DNA from: Methylomonas montana
GTDB lineage: Bacteria; Pseudomonadota; Gammaproteobacteria; Methylococcales; Methylomonadaceae
Direction of reading: 5' to 3'
Length of the DNA: 64,000 nucleotides
Assembly: GCF_030490285.1 (NCBI RefSeq)
Contig: NZ_CP129884.1
Span: 2,728,001-2,792,000 of the forward strand
Shown here: in pieces, positions 46,888 to 56,356 of the stretch
How positions within the stretch are numbered: the first letter of the stretch is position 1
How the letters are laid out: the number at the start of each line of letters is the position of its first letter
The notes under the pieces: generated by a model
Databases searched by the model: none
Told to the model about the DNA's origin: nothing
Seen by the model: only the letters and a program-made list of their open reading frames with translations
Position numbers and translations under genes: made by a program

Positions 46888-48082
46888 ATGGAAAATGATC
46901 CACCGAAAAACCCTTTCGATTCCTGGCACCAACAACGCTGCCACCCCAATGCTCCCGCGGGTGGCGGCGGTCCCGGCAACTTCACCAATGCCGGCCCTCT
47001 TCAGTACATTGGTCTTGATTGGGAAAGCTTACCCCATCCAAACTCGCCGGCGGGACGCCACCTTACGCCTGAAGAGATTCGTAAGCCGGCTCTCACCGAA
47101 CGGGTTCAATCCGTAGTCAAGGCCTATTTTCAGGCTCTACGCCTGGCGCCTGCGGCGGTTTACCAGGAAACCGGCTATCAATTGGGCGAAATTATTGACG
47201 GTTTATTGCCTGGGCTTCTACAGATGCTGGCGGTGCTCGGCATCAGCACCGTGGCGGGAGCAGGCGCCGGGGCCGCCGTCGGCTTCTTTCTGGGCGGTGT
47301 CGGCGCCGCACCCGGTGCGGTAATAGGCGGTGAATTAGGCCTGGAAGCCGGAACCGCTCTGCTTACTTGGATGGGATTAGGTTTTCTTGCGGTCGCCATT
47401 GGGCAGGGAATGAGCGAATTGACGGGCGTTCTAAAGAGTGCCATCCACCATGCCTGGTATGCGGCGGAACATCATCACCCTCAATTCGAAATCAATAGGG
47501 CGGCTCAAGATCTGGCCAAGGCGGTGGGTATTTTAGTCCGACTGATACTCCAAGGCCTTCTGGCGTATGTGCTCAAGAAAGGCGCGGTCAGTTCCAGCCA
47601 GGCCGCGCTCTCGACATGGCAGACCATAGCCAGAGGCGGCACCCGCGCCGCCGCAGACGAAACGCTGGCCGAAGTCTCCGCGCTGCTGCGGAAAAGCAAA
47701 CTGCCTGATGGTTTTGTCGTCTGGATAGAAAGGAACTGGGAGGATCTGAAACGAAATCCCAAACTGGCAAACAATAAAGCCAGCCCGGCTGTTTCATCTC
47801 AAGCATCGTCGGCAGTGACGCCGTCGGAACTGAAAGCGATGAGGGAAAGACAAGGGCGTGATGGTATCGGGGAAACTTCCGGCAACGAAAGTAAACCTGT
47901 CGCCGAAAAAACCAATCATGAGAAAGCGGCTTTCGGTGAACGAACTGCCCATGACAGGATGACGGAAAAAGGCTACGAACCTGTCGGAAACACCGACGGC
48001 AACTACTATCCTGGGAAGCAAGGTATAGATGGGGTATACAAAAACCCCAGTCCACCACCGGATTATATTATTACCGAAGTTA
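46888..48082 (+). pseudogene. PoNe-type polymorphic DNase effector, 5' part (interrupted by IS630)
   Basis: It starts at ATG 46888 (MENDPPKNPFDSWHQQR); an upstream TTG at 46873 is rejected. The N-terminal part is proline-rich. A glycine-zipper-like hydrophobic segment (about 115-175, VAGAGAGAAVGFFLGGVGAAPGA-type, with TWMGLGFLAVAIGQGM) resembles secreted effector trafficking regions. A helical linker follows, then the nuclease with D381 (QGIDGVY) and E397 (ITEV). The IS630 element enters immediately after the valine codon, splitting the catalytic E-V-K. Joined to 49186-49421 the frame restores exactly 476 residues. The nuclease resembles PoNe DNases, supported by the PoNi immunity gene behind it. 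Confidence 0.85.
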
Positions 48083-49183
48083 CTGCTCTTAAAGAAAGTA
48101 TTGTCACTAACCTGCATATTGACATTCTGGGTGTCTGAAAAAAGATTTCACGACATGTGGGAGTTTCTGTAAGTGATGCATGGCAGATTGAACGAGTTTC
48201 TTTAATTCGATTTTATTTTCCGGCATCTGCTTGGCCACGCGTGGTTTGATATAACCCCACACTTGTTCGTCCGGATTCAGTTGTGGCGCATATGGCGGCA
48301 GAAAGGCCAACTGCAACCGGCCTTGCTGTTGCTCCACAAACGTTTTAACGATCTTAGCCTTGTGAATCGGATGGCCATCGACGACCAGTATGATCGGCTG
48401 TTCAGCGCCACGCAGCAGGCGTTTCAAGAATTCGACAAACACGTCGGCGGTGACGTTGCCTTCCTGGACCATGAAGCGAAAATCGCCCCGCGCACTGACC
48501 GCAGAGATCAGATTCAAACCATATCGTCGCCCGGTTGTCTTCACGGTCGGCGTCCGACCGACTGGCGCCCAGGTGGTGCCAGCATGAAAGTCGGAGCGCA
48601 CGCCGGCTTCGTCGGCAAAATAAATCACTGCACCCGTGCGTTTGGCTTCGGCTTTCAAGGCAGGAAACTCCTCCGACTGCCATTTTTCCACCAAGACCGG
48701 GTCCTGCTGCCAAGCCCGATACAAGGGCTTTTGCGGCGTAAAACCCAGCAACCGCATGATCCGTCCCACACTCGGCGCGGTCAGGCGTTTGCCAAACTGG
48801 CGATAGATGACTTCCCCGATGAGCGACAAGGTCCACAAGCCAAACTCCAATTTCATTTGCCAGGGTGTTTTGTCCCGCACGGTCTCGGCGATCCAGCGCA
48901 TTTCGTCGGGCGTCACCAGCGGTGGGCGGCCCGTAATCTTCTTGGCCAGCAGGGCATTTTGACCGCCGGTTGCAAAGTCGGACAACCACCGAAACACCGT
49001 GCGAATGTTGACGCCCATCGCTGCCGCCACACTGGCCGCCGTCTGCCCATTTTTCACCGCTTTGACCGCCTGCTGTCGCATCACTTGCAGAGTATGGTGA
49101 TCAATTTCCCGGCCGTCTGAATCTCGTTTACATTTCATGGAAATATTATCTCATGAATATGGCTTAACTTATTTTAAGAGCAG
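48083..49183 (-). mobile_element. IS630-family insertion sequence, 1101 bp
   Basis: Terminal inverted repeats CTGCTCTTAAA are exact for 11 bases at both ends. The flanking TA (48081-48082 and 49184-49185) is the duplicated target typical of IS630/Tc1 elements. The uninterrupted target is seen in the duplicate copy at 57591-57600, which has a single TA. It carries one transposase gene on the minus strand. Confidence 0.95.
48107..49138 (-). CDS. IS630 family transposase
   Basis: A 343-residue single-frame transposase. The N-terminal helix-turn-helix (AVKNGQTAASVAAAMGVNIRTVFRWLSDF) is followed by the winged-helix part. DDE residues sit in IYFADEAGVRSDF, ILVVDGHPIHKAKIV and PYAPQLNPDEQVWGYIK. 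The frame is intact and ends match, so the element may still be active. It lies opposite to the effector gene it interrupts. Confidence 0.95.
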   Translation of the reverse strand: MKCKRDSDGREIDHHTLQVMRQQAVKAVKNGQTAASVAAAMGVNIRTVFRWLSDFATGGQNALLAKKITGRPPLVTPDEMRWIAETVRDKTPWQMKLEFGLWTLSLIGEVIYRQFGKRLTAPSVGRIMRLLGFTPQKPLYRAWQQDPVLVEKWQSEEFPALKAEAKRTGAVIYFADEAGVRSDFHAGTTWAPVGRTPTVKTTGRRYGLNLISAVSARGDFRFMVQEGNVTADVFVEFLKRLLRGAEQPIILVVDGHPIHKAKIVKTFVEQQQGRLQLAFLPPYAPQLNPDEQVWGYIKPRVAKQMPENKIELKKLVQSAMHHLQKLPHVVKSFFRHPECQYAG

Positions 49184-49185
49184 TA

Positions 49186-49421
49186 AATACGGGACGGCAG
49201 ATTTAGGGATGACGAAAGATGGTAAGCAGATGAGTGATGGCTGGTTAACAGATAAGAGGCTGTTTGAAAAGGTTGGTGAAGAAAATACTGATGCAATAAG
49301 GCAGTCTGCAAAAAGAGACAATGTTGAGAAATGGTTGATGAAGGTTGACGAAAATGGCTCAACAAGCATGGTCAAGCTTGATGAATATGCCAATAAACTG
49401 GGCAAATTGACTCCGTTTTAG
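49186..49421 (+). pseudogene. PoNe-type effector, 3' part
   Basis: After the IS630 element the effector resumes with KYGTADLGMTKDGKQMSDGW (its K is the lysine of the split E-V-K), continuing through LFEKVGEENTDAIRQSA to the end LDEYANKLGKLTPF and a TAG. About 78 residues complete the nuclease. On its own it has a possible start in the IS end, but without the upstream catalytic residues it cannot be a nuclease. It ends 22 bases before the immunity gene. Confidence 0.88.
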
Positions 49422-49443
49422 ATTAATTGAGTAGAGAGAAAAT

Positions 49444-50196
49444 ATGCGCGACACTATACAAACCAAAGAATATTTCGATAAAGGCATTGCCTTTAAGCAA
49501 AAAACCATAGACAGAGATAGGAATTCGGTACATGAAATACCTCGACATTCGGCAAGAGCGGTAGAGGTATATAGCTTATGCGAACGTTCCGCAATGCTTT
49601 GTGCTCAACGCTACAGTCGTGGCGATGATATTGCGGAGATGAAACCCAGCGTGACGCAAATGATGGATATGTTTGAGCTGCGTTACCTAACCATGCCTAC
49701 TCTTGATCTACCACAACAGGGATGGGAAATGTGGAGAAACCTGACCCTAAGCCAGCTTTACGATCATTTCACCTGCTTGGCCTTTGCGACCAGCCTGCGA
49801 TACCCAGCAGATGTTTATATGAAGTTGCTCCAGGCCATAGGCCATCTCGGCGAAGATGGCTTGCTGGATCGTATTGCCGTTCAATTGGGTGATACCGGCC
49901 GGCATGTCGCCGCTGCGTCAAAATTCGGTATGGAATATGACGATTTAGTGGCTGTGATCGATGCCCCGGCCGAAGCCCGGCCAGCCATGCTCAAAACTTA
50001 TATCGAAAACTGGTACAAAAAGCATATGAAAGATATGAGCTGGCATGGCAATCACAAGAGCGAGGCTTATGTAGGCTATTGGTGTTTTGAAGCAGCATTG
50101 GTTGCCATGTTATGGAATATCGACGATACGGCAATATCCTCGCATAAACACTATCCGGTCGATTTGGTACGCTACTATCGCGAGACAGGCAGCTAA
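49444..50196 (+). CDS. PoNi immunity protein (DUF1910/DUF1911)
   Basis: A 250-residue, mostly helical protein. The N-terminal half (KEYFDKGIAFKQKTIDRDRNSVHE... LYDHFTCLAFATSLRY) corresponds to DUF1910. The C-terminal half carries the DUF1911 signature HGNHKSEAYVGYWCFEAALVAMLWNIDDTAISSHKHYPVDLV. These domains define PoNi proteins, which bind and block PoNe DNases delivered by type VI secretion. A GAGAG site precedes the ATG. The frame is intact although its toxin is disrupted, so the cell may still be protected against siblings carrying the active toxin. Confidence 0.93.
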   Translation: MRDTIQTKEYFDKGIAFKQKTIDRDRNSVHEIPRHSARAVEVYSLCERSAMLCAQRYSRGDDIAEMKPSVTQMMDMFELRYLTMPTLDLPQQGWEMWRNLTLSQLYDHFTCLAFATSLRYPADVYMKLLQAIGHLGEDGLLDRIAVQLGDTGRHVAAASKFGMEYDDLVAVIDAPAEARPAMLKTYIENWYKKHMKDMSWHGNHKSEAYVGYWCFEAALVAMLWNIDDTAISSHKHYPVDLVRYYRETGS

Positions 50197-50551
50197 CGGA
50201 TTGAACAGCAAGCATAGGGTTGCAAGGTAACGCGGAATAGCAAGGGGTTCGTGAGGTCTTACTCTTGGCGAGTCAAGTCCACCGACTGGGATGTGCGTTA
50301 CTACCGCAGGTGTAAACACGGACATTGGCGGCAAATTTTAAGGGATGGAGTAGGGAGGAGGTAGAAAACGGATGAATCACAACACCAAAATTCGCCCCGA
50401 AAACCACGAAATTCGCGGGATTCAGGCTAAAAACAAAAATTCTTGAATTCCGGACAGTTTTGGCATGAAAGTGCGGAAATATTCCGATGAATATCGGAAA
50501 AATAGCCTCAACAAATCCTGAATAAATACCGTTTAAACGCCATTTATTCCC
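50197..50551. other. Intergenic stretch between immunity gene and phage remnant
   Basis: 355 bases with no convincing gene. It contains a purine-rich segment around 50339-50368 and an AT-rich end. This is the likely end of the phage-derived block, but I see no attachment site or Mu-like end. Confidence 0.5.
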
Positions 50552-51145
50552 TTATCGAACGCGCTGTAAAACACGCAATAAATGATCAGCGGTCACATTC
50601 TCGACCAAGTTTTTATCATCATCAGGAAAGCCGACCAGCTCCCGTTTCGGCAACCCAGGATGATTAACCCGTTTGGTGACAATGCCGGCGAACGACAGCG
50701 CTTTTTTATCCTTTGGAAGGATCGTATAAGGATCGGTTCCGCCATGATGCCATCCAGCCAACTTTGCATCTCTTGCATCATCGAACCCGAGAATTAACGT
50801 ATCGCTCGAAACTTGATAATTGAAACTAGCCAGCATCCGACCGGTATCCTTCAGAACACCACCCCGCTTTGAACGGATTTTTCTGGCTGTTTCGATGCTT
50901 AAAGATTTAGATTTTCGGAATGATTCATCCTGGTTTTTCCAAACAGCGCTACCCAAAGTCAACGGAGACAACGCCTTCCACTCCTTACCTTCCGGATCGA
51001 CGCCTTTTTCATGCCGCCGCCTATTCACACGTAACAACGACTCGCCGATGCTACCCAGCATCTCATCCGGTGTTGCAATTTCCCGGCGAATCGCCTCCAT
51101 CATCCGGTCTAAATGACTCGCTTCGAATTCTATTTCAAATTGCAT
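50552..51145 (-). CDS. Mu-like virion morphogenesis protein (gpG-like)
   Basis: The product has 197 residues from ATG 51145, with an AGGTGGGG ribosome site upstream (a GTG nine bases earlier is possible). FEIEFEASHLDRMMEAIRREI... LLRVNRRRHEKGVDPEGKEWKALSPLT is the signature of the phage Mu virion morphogenesis family, and LKDTGRMLASFNYQVSSDTL and AGWHHGGTDPYTI follow. In Mu this protein takes part in head assembly. It is the last gene of the phage block; no protease, scaffold or major capsid gene follows. Confidence 0.88.
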   Translation of the reverse strand: MQFEIEFEASHLDRMMEAIRREIATPDEMLGSIGESLLRVNRRRHEKGVDPEGKEWKALSPLTLGSAVWKNQDESFRKSKSLSIETARKIRSKRGGVLKDTGRMLASFNYQVSSDTLILGFDDARDAKLAGWHHGGTDPYTILPKDKKALSFAGIVTKRVNHPGLPKRELVGFPDDDKNLVENVTADHLLRVLQRVR

Positions 51146-51249
51146 AATCCCCACCTATATATATAATGAGTGCGTGGCGATAGGAGACAGGCCGACTGTA
51201 CGGCAGACCCAACCAAAACCACAGACCGGTTTACAGCACAAACCGGCCA

Positions 51250-52551
51250 TTACCTCTTAAACAGCAACTGACCAATCCGCTGTTTATCGAAATACTTCAA
51301 TCGCTGCTTTGCGCTACTTGGCTCAGCCATGAATGCTGTCGAACCTATCCAGCCAGTACGACCCCACTCGAACGCCACAATGGCATATTCACCTGTGCCT
51401 TCAATTTCAAATGCCCGCAAATACCGACGTTTTAGCCTCCACCGCTTCAGTTGATCAGGGTTTTGATTAGACCAGTTGCGATCTTCCTCCCAACGCGACC
51501 ATATTTCATCAGGCTCCAATAGGGCCATGGCCAATAAGTTGATATATTCCAACCTATCGGCTTTTTCAGGCTTAGCCAACCACTTAAATTCGCCCGACCC
51601 ATCCTCGAACAATGCTTTGGTTATTGCCAACGTGCTGCCGACTGCATCGGTAAACGCCGCCCCTTCATCCATCGTCGCCCCGAAAATCCCCAAATACTCT
51701 TCGACTGCGATTTCAGGAGCGGTACCAGGCGGAATTTTTATATTTGGCGAAACCTTGGTCGGTTTCGACATGTCAGGCACCTCAAAACCGGTCGGCCACG
51801 GTTTATCGCGAACCTTTAGCACCTCGCCATGAATATCTAAAGGCGGCACGGTCAGCGGTTCCAGGTAAGCTTTACCCGGATTGTAAGCAAATCCGGGATC
51901 AATTCCCTTGGGAACACGCACAGTACGTGGAAACGGGCCTCTTTTGCCGACGGTTTTGGTTTCCCACTCAATAGGAGGGGCCGTATCTGGACCGGTATTA
52001 CCCTTTTCTTGCCAGGCTTGCTCAGCTTCGTAATGTGACAACGAATTTACTCGGCAACGGCATAACCAGCCATTTTGCGGGTAATGCGTATCCCACCACG
52101 GATCATCAGCAGACAAAATCAGCCCATCCCATGCTTTATGCTCTAGGCGGGGGTGCTCTATTGATGTGTGGTCATATTCCCAATATGGGCGCAGATGCTT
52201 CACCTTCATCATTTGTACATAACGGCCGACGTTATAAGCCTGCATGATGTTGGTGTCGTAGATAATCCGGCTTCTCCAGCCGGGTGACCCGTTATATGTC
52301 CATCCGTGTTTTTGAGCGATATCGTCGAATTTGCTGGCAAACTCATCGTAGCCATTGCCGCTCTGTTTCGCGGTCATCATGGCGTTGAAATAATCTTCCA
52401 ATAGCGCATCTTGACTTGCACCTGCTATGACCGCAGCGTAACTATGGTGTTCTTGCCAAATGTCAGTCCAACTGGCTGTAGGCAGCTTGATTTTGTTCTT
52501 GATAAAATCAATGGCCTCTGAAAACGGCAATTGCGCCGGCGAATCCGTCAC
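51250..52551 (-). CDS. Mu-like minor head / head morphogenesis protein (gpF-like)
   Basis: The product has 433 residues from GTG 52551, chosen because it overlaps the upstream stop (GTGA); the longer frame to 52638 is rejected. The N-terminal phage head morphogenesis domain contains TNIMQAYNVGRYVQM, YDHTSIEHPRLEHKAWDGLIL and DDPWWDTHYPQNGWLCRCRV, where the Cys/Arg/Trp residues are highly conserved. The C-terminal part (from about 330) looks like a toxin-like barrel/fold common at this position. In Mu the homologue is the minor head protein gp30. Confidence 0.9.
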   Translation of the reverse strand: MTDSPAQLPFSEAIDFIKNKIKLPTASWTDIWQEHHSYAAVIAGASQDALLEDYFNAMMTAKQSGNGYDEFASKFDDIAQKHGWTYNGSPGWRSRIIYDTNIMQAYNVGRYVQMMKVKHLRPYWEYDHTSIEHPRLEHKAWDGLILSADDPWWDTHYPQNGWLCRCRVNSLSHYEAEQAWQEKGNTGPDTAPPIEWETKTVGKRGPFPRTVRVPKGIDPGFAYNPGKAYLEPLTVPPLDIHGEVLKVRDKPWPTGFEVPDMSKPTKVSPNIKIPPGTAPEIAVEEYLGIFGATMDEGAAFTDAVGSTLAITKALFEDGSGEFKWLAKPEKADRLEYINLLAMALLEPDEIWSRWEEDRNWSNQNPDQLKRWRLKRRYLRAFEIEGTGEYAIVAFEWGRTGWIGSTAFMAEPSSAKQRLKYFDKQRIGQLLFKR

Positions 52552-52856
52552 AGTTCGATCTCCCACAGGGCCAATTGGCCTTTGGTACGAATCACCCGGC
52601 CGCCATATGGCACCCGACGGCCGACTTTGCGCCAGCAATGCACCAAGGCAAAGCCGGCAGCAATCAACTCTTGTTTCAATTCGGCGATATCGCCACGCGT
52701 CAATTTGCGCTGCGTCAAATCAGCGGACAGCAGCACCGTATCGGGGCCGATCTTATCGAGTTTAATCACCGATACGAACGGATCGGCGTCTTCAAACCGT
52801 CGGCCATTGTCGAACGTGCGGGCAACGCCCTGCGTCCACTCGATATGCACGCTCAC
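52548..52856 (-). CDS. Phage-associated hypothetical protein
   Basis: A 102-residue protein between the portal and minor-head genes, overlapping the latter. MSVHIEWTQGVARTFDNGRRFEDADPFVSVIKLDKIGPDTVLLSADL then LTRGDIAELKQELIAAGFALVHCWRKVGRRVP. The second half, with HCWRKVGRRVPYGGRVI, resembles small proteins found in Mu-like prophages. No function can be assigned. Confidence 0.7.
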   Translation of the reverse strand: MSVHIEWTQGVARTFDNGRRFEDADPFVSVIKLDKIGPDTVLLSADLTQRKLTRGDIAELKQELIAAGFALVHCWRKVGRRVPYGGRVIRTKGQLALWEIEL

Positions 52857-52922
52857 GACGCACCACCAAAGATTGTTTCTTCTTTGTCGCCCTTCCTGGA
52901 GGAATCAGGCTGTGATTGTTTA

Positions 52923-54464
52923 CTAAACATCGCTGCGCCCCGCCAAATTCGCCGCCGCCATACCCAATTGCACCGACTCCGCCCAGGCCTTATTGCTGGC
53001 CGTTAACGCCTCCATCCCGGCAATCGCCTCATCAAACGACCCAGCCTCCGCAACCACCGCCGCGATCTGTTGAATCAATGCCTCTTCATGCGGCACACAC
53101 AGCGCCGCCAATTGCTGGCTATAGGATGTGGCGATATCGCCGTTTTGGTTTTGCGCGGCCAATGCCGCCAATCGGGTCAATGCCGCGTTGGCTGGTGATG
53201 GCACGGCCACCTTGCCGGATGCTGTCAATATCTTTGCGTCCTTGCCGGCTTTCGGAATCTGCAACGCTTGATGCGCCCAATCGATATCAATCTCCAGGCC
53301 CATTGCCGCACCTTTTTCCAATACATCCACCAGCGCTTTTTGATCAACCTCATCCGCCGTGTCGTACTTAAACACAGGCATGCGGTCATGGGAGAACATG
53401 CCATTCAGCAACACGATAGGCTTGATGATCTGGCTATTGGTGGTCGGCTCGATCTGCCGCACGTCGTGCAACATGATCTCGCGCCGCACCTTGTCATGAA
53501 TCACGCCCAGCGCGTTGGTGCTGGTTTTTCCGTCCGCCTGGCTGGTCAGCGTACCGCCTAAAATCGCCAGCGATTGCTTGCGCTCCCAATACTGGGTCGC
53601 GTTTAAAAAGTCGGTGACATTACCCGTCGAGGTTTGCGTAACAAAGTCGATAGTCATCGTGCTGGGCACAATGCCGGCACCGTCGTTGCCGATATTGCGC
53701 ACCGCCTTCAGCAGCTGGTCGCGCTCGGTTTTGCCGATACCAGACGGATATTTACCCAAGCGCAGCGGCATGCCGTACACCTCTAAAAACCGCTGCATAT
53801 CGCGGATGTTGTAAGCCTTATAGGCATACGTCCAGGCCAGCACCCGAAACAACGCCGCCTGCTCAATATACCCGGACTTGGCCCGATGCTCATGCACCAC
53901 CCAGCCCCATTCGCGCAACGCTTCCGGCGTACCGTTTTTAAGATACATCAGCTCGCCGGTTTTGATGTCGATGCGCAGCTCGCGTTGCGGTACCCAGTTC
54001 AACGCCTGCGGTACCCATTCCGCGCCGGTGCGCCAATCGATCTCCAACGCCGCCAAACCCTTGCCGATCGCATCGGTAATGTCGTACTGCGCATCCTCAA
54101 AGCGCGGGATTTTGCACAGCATGTCTTTTAATTCATTGGTACGATCGATCTCCGCTTGGGTCGCATCGTCCTTCGGATGCAAATCCCAACCCAGCCCGGT
54201 CACCGCGCGGCGACGCTTGCCCAGCTCGCTGAATATATGCGGGTCTTGCTCCTCCACCAGCTCGAACAGCGTCGCCTGGTCGGTGATATAGCCCTGATCG
54301 GCTTGAGCGAACGCCGATGCTAACCGGGTAGGGTCCAGCGTGTTGACGCTCATATAATTGAGCATGTGGCTTTGCGTGGATCGTGCGCCGGCTTGCAGGG
54401 TTTCCAGGCCTTTTTTGCTGACCTGGGTGAGTTTGGCTAAAGCGGCTTTGGCTTGTTTAATCAT
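52923..54464 (-). CDS. Mu-like portal protein (DUF935, gp29-like)
   Basis: The product has 513 residues. Conserved blocks of the DUF935 portal family are YITDQATLFELVEEQDPHIFSELGKRRRAVTGLGWDL, GLAALEIDWR and YGMPLRLGKYPSGIGKTERDQLLKAVRNIGNDGAGIVPSTM. They are followed by ILGGTLTSQADGKTS and an alanine-rich helical tail. The portal forms the DNA entry ring of the phage head. It overlaps its small upstream gene and belongs to the colinear head-packaging block. Confidence 0.93.
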   Translation of the reverse strand: MIKQAKAALAKLTQVSKKGLETLQAGARSTQSHMLNYMSVNTLDPTRLASAFAQADQGYITDQATLFELVEEQDPHIFSELGKRRRAVTGLGWDLHPKDDATQAEIDRTNELKDMLCKIPRFEDAQYDITDAIGKGLAALEIDWRTGAEWVPQALNWVPQRELRIDIKTGELMYLKNGTPEALREWGWVVHEHRAKSGYIEQAALFRVLAWTYAYKAYNIRDMQRFLEVYGMPLRLGKYPSGIGKTERDQLLKAVRNIGNDGAGIVPSTMTIDFVTQTSTGNVTDFLNATQYWERKQSLAILGGTLTSQADGKTSTNALGVIHDKVRREIMLHDVRQIEPTTNSQIIKPIVLLNGMFSHDRMPVFKYDTADEVDQKALVDVLEKGAAMGLEIDIDWAHQALQIPKAGKDAKILTASGKVAVPSPANAALTRLAALAAQNQNGDIATSYSQQLAALCVPHEEALIQQIAAVVAEAGSFDEAIAGMEALTASNKAWAESVQLGMAAANLAGRSDV

Positions 54465-54672
54465 CTTCGGTCACCATGGATTCAACATCGTCTGGCCATG
54501 CGCCAACGATTATTGACTCACCAGTATCTAAATGGATTTCCGTCGCAAAATTGCCGTTATAGTCCACAAGCCTCCAATACAAAATTCGTGAACAAACAAC
54601 GGTTATTGGCCTACCGTTCGGCCCATATCCTGGCAAATTAACAACGCCAGATTTTAATCGCTCAGTCATCAT
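54457..54672 (-). CDS. Small phage-associated protein
   Basis: The product has 71 residues from ATG 54672 (MMTERLKSGVVNLPGYGP), overlapping the terminase stop and the portal start, so it is embedded in the translation chain. It is strand-rich with conserved-looking tryptophans (LYWRLVDYNGNF, AWPDDVESM). No recognised family. Confidence 0.6.
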   Translation of the reverse strand: MMTERLKSGVVNLPGYGPNGRPITVVCSRILYWRLVDYNGNFATEIHLDTGESIIVGAWPDDVESMVTEDD

Positions 54673-56356
54673 CCCAATCCTCATCATAATCAGCACTACA
54701 GCGGCTGGTAGACCGGCGTTTGCCGAGTCCGCCGCCCGCCGACGTATAATTCCACTCGCCGCCGAACTGCCCGGCTATCGCCCACAACATCTCCAACGCG
54801 TCCGGGCCGTCGTCGTGGTCCGCTTCCGGCCAGAACTTCAATTGCTCGATCAGCGTGGACTGGCTGCGGTGTAACCGGATCAGCCCGTTATTGATATGCG
54901 GTTGCAAGCTGATAATCCGCAAACTCTTATCGGTATCTGGCTGCACAGGAATCCCCGGAAAGGCGATGCCCTTCAACGCCGCACGCTTGATCAACTCGCT
55001 ATGCAAAAATGCCTGGAACTGCACGGTTTCCACTGCCCAGGCCATGCAGGCGTACTCGGCCTGCAAATCAATCGCCCGGCTGATGATCAAATCCGGAACG
55101 CGGCGGGCGATATCGGCTTCCACCACATCCAGCACCATCTTTTTGCGGTCCAAACCGCCCACCAGAATCGCCGACGGGTCGCCTTTCACCGTGCCTTTCT
55201 TACCCAGCGACGGATCGAGCGAGCCGAAAAACACCCAATCTGCTAGCCGATTCACCCAGAACTGAATGTCCTTGAACGGCGCGTTTTCATCGTTTCCGGC
55301 CTCGTTTTGCTGCTCTTGAGAAAACGCATCGTGATTAATCGCCCGCATGCACATCAGTCGATACAACGGCCGCACTTCCGGCCAACTGCATACCGCGCCG
55401 GCATCCATGGCGGCCTTATGCTTTTTATAAAACGCCAGCGCTTCGGCCTCGAACTGCTCCTTTTCGTCATCCTCACCGGTTCGTGTATACAGCGCTTCCC
55501 ACTGGTCCCAAAGGTCCATCCGATCCGGCCATTTCAAAATCGACCGGAACACTTTCCGCCGCCAACCCGGCGCACGGCTGACACGGTTGATGGCCGCGTC
55601 GTAATGCAAACTGGTACCGACCCAAAACACATCCATGCCGCCGCCCGGTCCGGCCAAGCCAAGCACCGCGCTGAGTACATACTTCTGCACCTTGTCGCGC
55701 TGGCCCTTGTCCTTGACGTTCTCGTCGTTTTCCAAATCGTCCAGGAAGATCAAATCAGGCCGGTGCGGGCCGTGCTTCATGCCTCTGATCTTTTTGCCGG
55801 TACCACCGATGCGAATCTTGATGTTGTTGGCGGTGATGGCCGTGGTCGCTTGCCATACCCGGCCGCGACCGCAGGCGTCTGGGAAGTCCATCATCAGCCG
55901 CGGATTGGTATCCAGCTCGGCCTTGATGCTTTCCAGCATCTCCGCCGCTTGCTCCTCGGTGTTCATGATGATGCCGATCATGTGCTTGCGGCCGGTAACG
56001 ATGCACCACAGCGAACCCAGCTGGGTTTCGTAGGTGGATTTGGCCTCGCCGCGCGGCGCTTGATGCACCTCGCGGCCATCGGCGGCACCGTCGATCACTT
56101 GCGGAAAGCGCAGGAAAATGAACTCATGAAACTGGCTGAAATGCGGCGTCGGCACATAGTGCGGGAAATAGGTTTTGCAGAAATAGCCGTAGTCGTACCA
56201 GGCGCGTTCCCGCCGCGCGCGGCTGGCCGCCGGATCGGTAGCAAACGACTCGCACTCCAGCTCGATCTGCTGGCGAATCTGCTCGCCGAGCAGGGCCAGC
56301 TCTTTCTCGAACTCGCGCCAGTTTTTAACTTCCTGGATGTCGAGGGATTCAGACAT
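54662..56356 (-). CDS. Mu-like terminase large subunit (gp28-like)
   Basis: The product has 564 residues. The ATPase contains a degenerate Walker A (QAPRGEAKSTYETQL, near residue 105) and Walker B with catalytic acids (LIFLDDLENDENV). The nuclease domain has VFFGSLDPSLGKK and DHDDGPDALEMLW, typical of phage Mu-type terminases. It packages phage DNA into the head. Start and stop overlap the neighbouring genes. The frame is intact. Confidence 0.92.
   Translation of the reverse strand: MSESLDIQEVKNWREFEKELALLGEQIRQQIELECESFATDPAASRARRERAWYDYGYFCKTYFPHYVPTPHFSQFHEFIFLRFPQVIDGAADGREVHQAPRGEAKSTYETQLGSLWCIVTGRKHMIGIIMNTEEQAAEMLESIKAELDTNPRLMMDFPDACGRGRVWQATTAITANNIKIRIGGTGKKIRGMKHGPHRPDLIFLDDLENDENVKDKGQRDKVQKYVLSAVLGLAGPGGGMDVFWVGTSLHYDAAINRVSRAPGWRRKVFRSILKWPDRMDLWDQWEALYTRTGEDDEKEQFEAEALAFYKKHKAAMDAGAVCSWPEVRPLYRLMCMRAINHDAFSQEQQNEAGNDENAPFKDIQFWVNRLADWVFFGSLDPSLGKKGTVKGDPSAILVGGLDRKKMVLDVVEADIARRVPDLIISRAIDLQAEYACMAWAVETVQFQAFLHSELIKRAALKGIAFPGIPVQPDTDKSLRIISLQPHINNGLIRLHRSQSTLIEQLKFWPEADHDDGPDALEMLWAIAGQFGGEWNYTSAGGGLGKRRSTSRCSADYDEDWDDD

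Noticed and set aside
46888-48138. A complete 417-residue protein ending in TALKESIVTNLHIDILGV
   Set aside because: The last 18 residues are read from the IS630 end; the true continuation lies after the element, as the duplicate at 57591 shows.
48263-49120. 285-codon plus-strand frame within the IS630 element
   Set aside because: Antisense shadow of the transposase; it has no DDE or other motifs.
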